Positions 39,101 through 51,097 of a stretch of 64,000 nucleotides of DNA are shown here, piece after piece (position 1 is the stretch's first letter; each line of letters opens with the position of its first letter). This stretch comes from Aradus depressus (lineage: Eukaryota > Arthropoda > Insecta > Hemiptera > Aradidae). A program made the position numbers and the translations under genes. The stretch lies in the NCBI GenBank assembly GCA_963662175.1, contig OY759225.1, positions 3,038,001 through 3,102,000 on the forward strand, given 5' to 3'. The notes beneath the pieces were generated by a model. That model ran no database searches. It had not been told where the DNA came from and saw only the letters and a list, made by a program, of their open reading frames with translations.

Positions 39101-42100
39101 CAAAAAATAAGTTTGTTTTATTTATTTATTGTATATTTCACAAAATATATATAATATGTGGGATCACTTTCGATATTGCTACCATCTTCAGCCACGATAC
39201 AGTTTTTGTATACTTATACTGAGTATGGTAGCAACACTGAAAGTACTCCCATATATTATATATATTATGTGAAATTGACAATATTAAAAAAACATATAGG
39301 TTTTTCTTTGTTATGAGAGTGAATGTTTGGAACCAACATAAGTTGAATTGTATACAACAACGGAGTGACTTGTTACTATGTTAGTCAAGTATTAAGACTC
39401 ATGTCCGGGTTTCTAACTACCCTGGTGGACATGAGCCCGACTCTACAATGAGTGTCCTAAATTTTTCTTACGTAGGTTTATTCAGGTAGGGTCTTCGAGT
39501 ACCTGACATCGCTCAGGCTCGGGACCATAGCTTAACGTCCCATCCGAAGGACGGCGTATTCAAGGGTTATTCGGGTTTCGAACCCGCGATCTTGAGCTCA
39601 GTAAGCAAACTCGCTACCTCTGGGTTATCGGCCCCCTTTAATAGCGATAATTGACTGAGATGTATGATATATATCATGTATGGGCAACCTTTGACATGTT
39701 GCGGGCCAAACTTTAGTGTGCAAATACGTTCGCGGGCCGCGTAGATGGTTCAAAATAAAATAACGTCGGACTTTAAAGTAGTGTTCATAATTTTTAGCGA
39801 TAGATATCAGACATGAAATAATAAGACAATGTTATTATAATACAATTTATTAAAATAAAAAAATGAAATGAAAACAAAATAGGTACAATATTATAATTAA
39901 ATCGTGAAATTTGGAATTATTACAAACTACGAAAGTTAAGTTAAAAACACAACAAAAATACGCAAATTTATTGACCATAAACAAACACGCGATGACATGA
40001 ATTTTTCCTCACTCGCCTTGCTCGCTCACTTGATTCCGCAGGAGCAAGCGACAAACCCCATCTTACTCGATCTTCCTAATTTGGAGTGAGTGTGAGTAAG
40101 TAGTGTAATATATAATTTTTTTTTAATTGGGTTTTTCAAAATGTCTCGCGGGCCGGACCAAATCTTACAGCGGGCCGGTTGTTGCCCACATATGATATAA
40201 ATAGTAAAAGACATCATCACAGTAAATACATATTTTTTTTCTCTACAGATGGACATTGCTACGACCCTGCTTGAGTATGGAGCAAAAGCAAATGCAGAGT
40301 CCAAAGCTGGCTTCACTCCTCTTCACCTGTCAGCCCAGGAAGGTCATGCAGACATGTCCAGCCTTCTCATCGAACATGGTGCTCAGGTCAATCATAAAGC
40401 TAAGGTAATTGCCCCGCTCAGACGAGAAATTTGTTTAATTTATTTTTTTGTATGTAAATCTTTATTATTTTTTAAAATTATATTACAGAATGGACTAAGC
40501 CCACTGCATTTGTGCGCACAAGAAGACAGAGTGGAAGTGGCCAAAATACTTATTAAAAATAATGCTGAAGTTGATACAACAACCAAGGTACGTAGAATAA
40601 ATTCTAGAATATCTTAACCGTGAATATTACGAATTGCAGACGTTTTGGGAACTACTGCCATCATCAGAATCTATACTTTATATGTTTTTTGTGTTAATTA
40701 TTCCATCTGTCAATCAGAATCTATCTCTTATAGAACTTACTTATTGATTTGACCTCTATATTGAAAGTCAAAACTGTGTATTATAAATAAAGATTCATTT
40801 AATGTGTCACATTACGATGACGCCTGTTCTTATACATTTTCGCGTTAACTAAACGCGAATATATAATATTTGTAGTATATATATTATTCTTCCATCATTA
40901 GTATCTCAATACTTTTATGATACGTCAATACATTTTGATTAGTTTTTAATATTAGTTCATTTTTAATATGTTATTTGCATTTTTCCAGGAAACTTATTAT
41001 TTGAGCTGAAATCACTTGAATGAAAAATCAGTCTCTGAAGAACAATCAGCTCAAATAACAAGGACCATTAGAAATAACTGACAAATAGCATGAAAATATC
41101 CAGTAAATAGTGAAACATATCAAATAATTGAGGTACTGATGATAGGAGAATCGATTGTATCCCAAAAATATATTCTGAATATCATAAAAAATGTGAGAAA
41201 AATATAGCTGAAGAAAATCTCCTTGCACAAGCCGACCATTGATAAACCGAATATTCTATTAACCTAAGCCTATGATGTTGCCAAAAAAAGAACAATGGAG
41301 AGAGTGGCATTCTTCAATCTGTTCCAAAAACATTGGTCGCTTCCTTTAGTTTAAATATAAAAGCTACTTTTAATTTGAATATTAATTATTATATTATTAT
41401 TTCAGGCTGGTTACACTCCTGTCCACGTGGCGAGCCACTTCGGTCAGATGGGGATGGTGAAGCTGCTCCTGTCCAACGGTGCCTCAGTGGGCCCACTCAC
41501 TGCAGTCAACTACACTCCCCTCCATCAGGCTGCGCAGCAGGGCCATAGTACCATCGTGGCTGCGCTCCTCGAGGCTGGTGCTGATCCCAACGCTCAGACC
41601 AATGTGAGCTGTTCATTTAATCATTTTTTCCAAGCTGATAGGTCTGAATACAGTTTTGCTCTATGTATGTATGATATCGTCAGCGCAATGCTCAACAGTA
41701 ACATTCAAGTCTGCTAGGTTGGTATCCCTGAGGTTATGACTCTCCAATCCTCTCTCCCTACCAGTTACCGTATGTTGTTGTGTTCCGGGGGACCCTTCAG
41801 CACCCAAACACTAGCCCCCAACCACTCAAGCATCTTTTTGATGTTACCATTAGTACATTACCTACGCGGATGATTATCGCTTGAGCCTGATTCGCCACCT
41901 ACTCTAGGGAGGCCCGAATTCTCCGCTGAGGGACTAAGGAGTGATCACCGCCTCCTCCCGTCCTTCGAAGAGCCAGTGTTGCCCAGTCCCCTAGCCTGTA
42001 CATGGGCTGACTTGGATGGCACAAACTGGAATCAGTGAAGACTTAAGCCAGTATATGACTCATCCTTAGGGATGTTGTTAAGTGATACTTCTTCTGTCTC

Positions 42101-45100
42101 TTAGGAGTCTTTCTTGAGAATGGCAAAATTATTATTACTTTCATTTAAATGTACATTTTTTGTTTATAAGAAGAGTTAGTTATTGTGACTCATGCCCAGA
42201 CTTTAACTACGATATTATACCACCTACTACCAGATTTTTTCCAGAGGTGTCTTCTTTTTTATTTTTTGACACTATTTCGGGACACTTTCACGTCCCTTCT
42301 TCTGGTCACTTTGAACATTTCGCTCCTGGGGACCCTCCTTTTTATAGCCAAAACCTTGACTGTGGCGGTCTCTATCTCCATCCCAAGAACTAATTGTTAA
42401 AGAATTCTGAGGTAGACATCAAAAAAAGAAGACACCTCTGGAAAAAATACCGGAAAAATCAACATTTCATCTGGTGGATATGAGCCTGACTACTGTGGTA
42501 TTCCTAAATTTCGCTTTCCTAGGTTTATTCACCTAGGGTAGGGGTCTTTAACTATGTAGTACCTGACCGTATATGCTCGGGACGATCGCTTAATATCCCA
42601 TCATGCTCAAGGGTTTGTCAACTCCCAGATAAAAACAACCTAAGGACCTCGGCCGGGTTTCGAACCCACGATCCTCTAACTAAATTATAAAAATATGTAA
42701 GATAATTCGTTGAAAATGTGCTTCTAATTTATTTTACAGCAAGGACAGACTGGATTATCTATCGCTCAGAAGCTGGGATACATCAGTGTAGTTGAAACAC
42801 TGAAATCTGTCACAGACAGCCCCATATCTCCAACTGCCACTGAAGACAAGTACAAAGCGGTCTCTCCAGAGACGATGCAAGAAACATTCATGTCTGATTC
42901 TGAAGATGAAGGAGGTAGACACATTTTTTTATTAAGTATTCATTCATTTTGAGTTGGCAGATGATGCAACCTCATTTCTTAAGGTCCTCCCTTATGCTCT
43001 CTTTTTCTTATCACTGTCTGTGGAACCAATGAGAAGACTAGAAAAGTGTAACGACATACCCACTGAAATGTCGAGCACGTCTGCTCACTTGAAATGCACT
43101 AACTATACTTAGAATAAATGCAAGAAGTTAGCAGTTCACATTTATAGTTTGGTGTTCCATTAGTACAAACTTCAACACATTTTTAGTTTTTTCTTCAACT
43201 AATTCCACACTGTACATAATAATTTACGAATTCAAGCTAAAGTTTCTTTTTTTTTGTGCGTTTCCTTCTCAATAATAGTCTAAATACGTCCATACAGAAT
43301 TGTTTTCAATGTCAAAATTGAATTACATAATTATTATAAAACATTATTTTTCTTAATTCTATGATTAACAAAATAATTAAATGAAATTTCTCAAAAACTT
43401 AAAGTTTATTTATTAATTTCTTCTGTTTCTTTATACTTTATATTGTTGAGTAGACAAAAAACTTACCACAACATATTAAATTTTCAATAAAATATTTATT
43501 TATTTTTCTTGTTTTTCCTGCATGAAACTATATTTTCATGAAAAATGTTTTCTCACATATTTGGGTATTTTTTAAAATTAATTGTTATTTTATAGAAAAA
43601 ATAAGCTTTTTTCCACTATACATTCTCTTGTATCTATCACAAAAGGCTTGCTCTGCTTCTTTTTTTGTTTTTGTTATTGTTTTTTATTTACCTTTTATGT
43701 CACAAGAACCACTCGTTTTTATTTTTGCTTGTATATCTTAGAATCTTATTAAAGCATACCTATGTGATATGGCAAACATGTACTTTCTTGTACAACAGTA
43801 TTTTAAATTCAAAATTAAACTCCGTTTTATCTTATCATAAATTACTTTTACAATTGCAATTACAAGGCAACATTAAATTTGTATTATTAATTGGAAAAAA
43901 GTAAAAGTGCATATTTGCATTTAACTTTCTGTCCTTGGAACAATAACTTACGACTTCTAAGTTGAGAAACGCGGACATATTGTGGAAACTTGTAATAAAT
44001 AAATAAAACAAACTTATTTTTGAAATATTGTCTATTCCACTAAAGATATATATATACATATATAACTACCGGTTTCGGCTTTATACCATCGTCAGGTCTA
44101 GTTATGAACAGTTCATAACTAGACCTGACGATGGTATAAAGCCGAAACCGGTAGTTATATATGTATATATATCTTTAGTGGAATAGACAATATTTCAAAA
44201 ATAAGTTTGTTTTATTTATTTAATAACTTACGAACATAGTACACGCTATTCTTCATCTTGTGGACAGCCAACTAACTAAGATCATTGTGGACTATACAGT
44301 AGGACGCAACTAAATTAAAAAAAATGTTTTCGCAATAGTGAAGATGTCTTTTAACTTGAATATTAACTAGCAAAATATGAATTTGCTATGAAAATAAAAA
44401 CGTTCTCCAAGCAACCCACTGTTTTCAATGATTTTTCGAAGCAATCCCATTCCTTTTTTTTTATTTTTATTAGAAAATTAGGCCCAAAAAGATGCGGGAT
44501 GTAGAGAGAAAACTTAACTTGTACACATTAATCAATACCCATGGATGTAGGATTATACTGACTCGAAATTGTTCTCTTCTTTACCATGGACTGTCATCTA
44601 ACCCTGAGAAGGTTGCTTTTTTCTACTATCAACTAACCTGTAAAGTTCTCTTCTTTACTGCGGACTGTCAACTATCCCGAGAAGTTTCCTCTTCATAGGA
44701 CGGTTAACTAACCTAAGACATTTTCTTCTCTACTGTGGACTGTCAACTAACCTAAGAAGTTCTCTTCTCTACTGTGGACTGTCAACTAACCTGAAGAACC
44801 TTTCTTCATTACCGTGAACTGTCAACTAACTTGAAGAACCTTTCTTCATTACCGTGGACTGTCAACTAACCTAAGATGTTTTCTTCTCTACTATGGACTG
44901 TCAATTAACCTGAAGAACCTTTCTTTACTAACGTGGACTGTCAACTAACCTAAGATGTTTTCTTCTCTACCGTGGACTGTCAACTAACCTGAAGAACCTG
45001 TCTTTATTACCGTGGACTGTCAATTAACCTGAGATGTTTTCTTCTCTACTGTGGACTGTCAATTAACCTGTTGAACCTTTCTTTATTACCGTGGACTGTC

Positions 45101-48100
45101 GATTAACCTGAGATGTTTTCTTCTCTACTGTGGACTACTAACTGTGTCAACTAACCTCAGAAGTTTTCTTCTCTACTGTGGACTGCCAACTAACCTGAAG
45201 AACCTTTCTTCATTACCGTGGACTGTCAACTAAACTAAGAAGTTCTCTTCTCTACTGTGGACTGTCAACTAACCTCAGACCTTGCTCTGTTGACTTCGCT
45301 TGTGTCATTGCACGGTGTGTCAGTTTGCTGTGTTGTGTGGTTGACAGGTGATGTGCTTGGTGTCGAGTACGGCTTTAACCCAGCCCATCCTCACGTCTAT
45401 CTTCCATACTTTAAGGGAGACTCCATTTTCACCAGTAAGTTTTATTTTTTCTGTTTCTTTTTAAATATTATTATTTGTTTTTTTCTCACTTTACACATTA
45501 CAAACAGTGCATGTTCTCATCCTAAAGTGCAATGGGGGCACATAACAAACAATCTGGGCACAAATACTGTCAGAAATAACTTATAATTAATGATATAGGT
45601 TAAAATGTCTGAAAATAAAATACAGAATAATTTTAATAAACACGGAATATTGAAATTATGAAATAGCCGAAGAACTTTTTAATAGTTTTCACGTTAAATG
45701 GGCTACACATTGAAATTCATCAAATAACATTTCAATCTGAAAAACCTTAATATTAAACACATCAGTCCTTAACTATAAAATAATTAACAGAAAAATCCTT
45801 ACAAATCACCAAAATTGACAGACATTTGGGTTCTTGAGCCATTAAAGTTGGAAAGGTATTTGTGAAGATACATTTTATCTTTATAGTATAAATGTTGCAT
45901 GTTTTCATAAATTTGTTTATCTGTAGCTTGCTTAAATTCATTTTCATATTATCTCTTATTAATAAATATTTTTACTATTCTATATTAAACACAATTAAAA
46001 TTTATGTTCAACGATCTAAATTATGTTTGAGATGTATGCATTATAGTAATTTGCTTTTCCGATATTATGTTTCTCTTTGTTAAATTAGAGACGGTAAAAT
46101 AACGTTATTTACACATGGACGGTGTTCTGCTTATGTGTGTTAACGCATAAAAAGTCGATTTCGAGATATTCAAGTTTTAAGATTTTTGGTTAAAAATCAT
46201 TATAGTAGTAAAAATAATGAGTAGATATTAATAAGTTTGATATCTGTTTATTTCTGAGAGTGTAAAAATTATGTTTTTTTTTTATAGTTCAATTTAATAT
46301 TTATTCATCTTAAATGGAGTTAAGTGAAATAAGGTGCGAATCAGTCTGTTCATGATTCCATATCGCAAAACGTTTTAATGTTCTTAACGAATTTTTGCGA
46401 ATTAAACCATATTGAAGCTTAATGATTTTTACAAGATGATTGCATGCATAACTCAAAATCCGATTTTTTGTGGGTTACGCAGAACACCGTCCATTTATGA
46501 TAATATGATGTTGTGGAATGAGATTTCTCATAGAAACAAAAGACGTTTCCTTCCCACTGTTTTATTTTTAACAAGAGCCGGTTTTTAACGCAACAGCGTC
46601 ATCAGTGGCACATCCCACCCGTACAGAGTAGAGGCTAAATGGTGTTATGTTTCATTTAAAGTCTACAAGAGTATTTATATATCTTTATGATATTGTGTGC
46701 AATGTTTTTAGTTATCGGAGTATTTTTGGTTATCAGATAAATATATAAGGAACAACATAATCTTATCAACGAATGAACCCCCACTCTCTCCCAAACTTTC
46801 CGATTCATACCACTATCGTCTGTTCAACTTTGCTTCCAGAAGATTGTTCAATACAAGTTGTGCCTTAGGTATGTGGCCTAATCTCGAACAAAGTTGGTGT
46901 CACGGGGGTTCGTAAGTTTTGAAAATAGCCTTTTAATAGTTCACAGGATCTTCGCCTGATAATCTGATCTCTGCTCTCTTAATAAAATTAAAATAAAAGG
47001 ATTCTTCTCTAATTGTTGCCCCGTTTTAACGCGTTAATGCTGGTTGCACTTTTAAACAGCTCTCAAAGAGTTGAGCACTGGATAGGAAAACATACGATTT
47101 TCAAAATTTCTGGAAAAAAAAGTTTTTATATAAGTAATAAGTAAATAAAGACTGATAATCTGTATTTCTATGTAAGCTTCAGTAACATGTATCTATTCCA
47201 GATACCGTTAACACTTACCAGTAAGAAACACCTGTAACAGACACCGGTATCTCTTACTAGTACCAGATAAAAGTTACCGGTATCGTACCATTTTAATTTT
47301 TTTCTGTAAACATGAAACAAATAGAGTAATGTTATTAGTCAACATTTGTTGGGGTACTTTATGTCTAGGAGAAGACACGATGTTGAGCGAGCAACCTTAC
47401 CACTACCTGACGGTGGACGAGATGAAGGGCCTGGCGGACGACTCTCTGCCTATCGACGTCACGAGAGATGAGCGGGACAATATTGGTAAAGATTTTTTTT
47501 CAAGAAAACACTTCTTATATCGCCACTTGGTATCAGGTATCGCCACTTGGTATCAGATATCGCCACTTGGTATCAGACATAAGACAAAGTATAGTTTATG
47601 TACAAAGCAGTATTCCTTACTTAACCGACTTTGTTCCCACTTCATTTAAAACTTATTTTTCTTTCCAATCTAAACGAAGTATAGGGGAAGTTATGTAATC
47701 GGTCAGAAATTCAATGTTTTCACCGGAACTTCATGTTTTCCACACCTCTTATTTCCAAAAATGAAAAAAAAAAAATAAACATTCTGTCTCTGTTTGTGAA
47801 CACAATAACACCCAATAGGGCTCGAAACCTGGCCGAGGCTCTCAGGTTTTTTATCTTGAAGGTGAAAAATCTTTGAGCACCCCGTCCTTCGGATGGGACG
47901 ATAAGTAAAGTCTCAAACATGTACGATGTCATGTACTCGTTAAAGACCACTACTATCCTAGGGGAATAAAAATTTCGAGTAGGCAACATTCAAGACTCCC
48001 ATAATAGAGTCGGTCTCATGTTCACCAGAGCGACTAAAGAACTCTCTTGTAAGCGATATGACCTCGAGGTTAAAGCCCGGGCATAAGTCACAATAACTAA

Positions 48101-48637
48101 CTATTGAATATAGTAACGTTTCGGTAGTATACCCCTATCATCAATTTCTAAAATTGTTATTAAACAATTAATAAGTTTTACTTTGTTCTTTCTAAAATTG
48201 TTATTAAAAAATTAATAAGTTGTACTTTGTTTGTCTTTATTTTAATATAAATAACATTTTAAAATATTCTGAGATATAAACATGCTAACTGACTTCATTA
48301 CTTTGTTGTTTCTTATTCATTGAATAATTTTTTTAAAGTATTTATAATGTTGGTTTATGTTTTTTAAAACTTGAATATCAAAATGACTTGTTTTCTCCTA
48401 GGTCCCCCTACAGCTATTGACGACACGATAAGTCCTCAACATATCAAGGAAAGCTACACACAGTTCCATCTGTCGGACAATATAGACATTAATAAACATC
48501 CTCTTCATGTTGGGTAAATTTCTTTCATATTATAATTATAACATCTCGAAAAGTCGGGAAGCCTATTTTCAAATTAAAATTACAAGCTTTTAAATTGTTT
48601 TCAATACAAAATAAGACCTTTTTAACAGGTAAAATAT

Positions 48638-48688
<51 letters not shown>

Positions 48689-51042
48689 TTTTATTTATCA
48701 TATATTTATATATATATTAAAAGGTTAAAACAACACGTAATTGGCCGTATGGTTTTCCAAAATGTATTCATTTTTAAATATCGGTTGACTTTTCACCCAT
48801 TCGTGTATCTTCAAACCACAAACAAACATTTATTGTGTTATAAATAACTAACCATTGTATATTTACACATATTGATAAATATATATTTTTTTATAAGAAA
48901 ATATATACCTATATAAAATATACATGTGAGGGCGTCGGTAGCTCAGTGGTATGCGTGCTTTCCTTCTGAGCTCAAGATCGTGTGTTCTAAAACTTGAGCA
49001 CACCGACATTCGGATGGGACATTAAGCGATGGTCCCGAGCCTGTACGATGTCAGGTACCCGTTAAATACCCCTGCCCTAGGTGAATAAAAACCTAACCTA
49101 AATATACATTACTTCATTTTTTCAGTGTTTAAATACACATATTATAATATGTTAGTCATAATATACAATATTACAATTATATTGAGGCCGCCGGTAGCTC
49201 ATTGGTATGTGTACTTGCTTACTGAGCTCAAGATCCCGTGTTCGAAACCCGGCCGAGACCCTTGAGTATTGTATCTGGGAAGTGAAAAAACTTTGAGCAC
49301 ACCATCCTGCGAATAAGAAATAAACAAAAGAATACAAGAATCAACAATATTATTTCCTGATCATGGCCAAAAGAATATCAAATTAACGGTCTTGACGTGC
49401 TAATTTGAAGTATATATGTGGGGAATGTTGCCATTTTGTGCAAAACCCCACGTTTTTAAACATATTCCTGGAAATTATGATGACACCATTTGTCTCAGAG
49501 GCTTTAAATTGTAAACAAAGAACCACTTTGATTACCAGCACTAGACTAAATCCATAATAATTAATTACTGATAATAAAACATAAAATCAATGCACATCTT
49601 TCATATACTTTTGCTTCCCGAGTCATTATTATTTTTTTTCACGACAGATTGATTTGATAGCTGACTCCCCAGTTTTGTTTCACATTGAGAAATTAAAAAC
49701 CCGCTCAAATTAGTCATTTTTAGCCCAGTTTTTCGATTTTTATACAAACTATATGGTATAACTAATATATATTGGTCAACTATATTTAAGACATTTTTAG
49801 TGAAGGTTGTAAATAATTATAAAATGCTTTTATTTATTTATGCTTTCTGGAATATTCAGAAAACTTCAGTGGAGAAAGTAAGTCAGTTTCAGTTTGGGAA
49901 TGCAGTAGCTATTTCATATGACCTGATTAATAAGAAAAAAAAAGTATTTTTTTTTTTACTTTTGGTATGCATGTTTTGTATTTAATTTTTTTGAGGACGT
50001 TGATGTCCTGTAGTGATATTCCCTTTTCTCTCTGTGAGATTTGTATTCAATGGAGATAAACTTAATCTTCTTTGTAGTTTTACACCTCTTAAGCCAGATT
50101 TTTACTCTTATTCACAGTTGAGAGACACACTGCAAACAGTTTAAAAAACAATTGTCGGTGAATCGAGCTATGTACTTCCCCAGTACGAATTTATCAATAC
50201 GTTTTCGCTCTCCCTCCAGAGCCAATCGACCATTTGGTCTAAAACTCAATATTTGACTTACACAGTGGCTTCTCAATGATCATATTAAATAGTTGTATCG
50301 ATACATTCATTACATCGACAGTGATTCAGATTTTTGAATGGAGCCACTCTCTGTCGATTCCGCTGAAAATCAATAGGTGTTGTACTTAGAGGATACCCAT
50401 ACAAAATTCTCGATATATTCATTCTAACGGAAGTTATCGAGTTCACAGACACATAGACTTTCTTTCCTTTTTTTTGAGTCTTGAGGGCGGAAAACGTGAA
50501 ATTCCGTTGGAAAATTCCACATCGAATTTCTGCCAGATTACATAACTTCCCCCATACGTCGTATAGCTGGGAAAGTAAAGAAACATTTCTAAAGAAAGTA
50601 CTAAAACTTGTATGGCTTTAAAGAATGTATACAGAACATTAAATGGGTTGGGTTGTTGAGGAGTCTACTTTATACAATTGAAGGGACGAGTGGATAAAGG
50701 GGTTAAGTGACATTATTCAAATGTTGCATTTTTTGTATTGGATAAAGAGTTAAGTAAAAAGGAATCATGTAAACCCTTCAAACATACAAATATTTGGAGG
50801 AATATAGCCTGAAAAGTTCATTTTAGTATATATTATAACAAAAAAAGTTACATGGTGTTTAACAAAATGTTTTTTTTTTTCTCAAAAACATATTTTTGTC
50901 ACAAAGCCCCTTTATCCACTCCCCCCTTCAATTATAAAATATATGGTAATGAAAATATGCCTACCTGCAGGATTACTGCCCTCAATTTATGTACTATTGA
51001 ACCACTAGCCTCTGGACTATATATATATATATATATGGGCTG

Positions 51043-51097
<55 letters not shown>

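Noticed and set aside
40249..40617. Stand-alone 122-codon ankyrin-repeat gene starting at ATG 40249
   Set aside because: The ATG follows directly on a splice acceptor and the frame runs through an 84-bp intron by chance; it is ankyrin exons 12 and 13.
44071..44158. A proven self-cleaving ribozyme
   Set aside because: Core letters fit, but stem I next to CTGACGA pairs for only about three bases and there is an extra T before stem II, so I report it only as hammerhead-like.
44565..45275. CRISPR array
   Set aside because: Units are contiguous minisatellite repeats with no unique spacers, in an animal genome.
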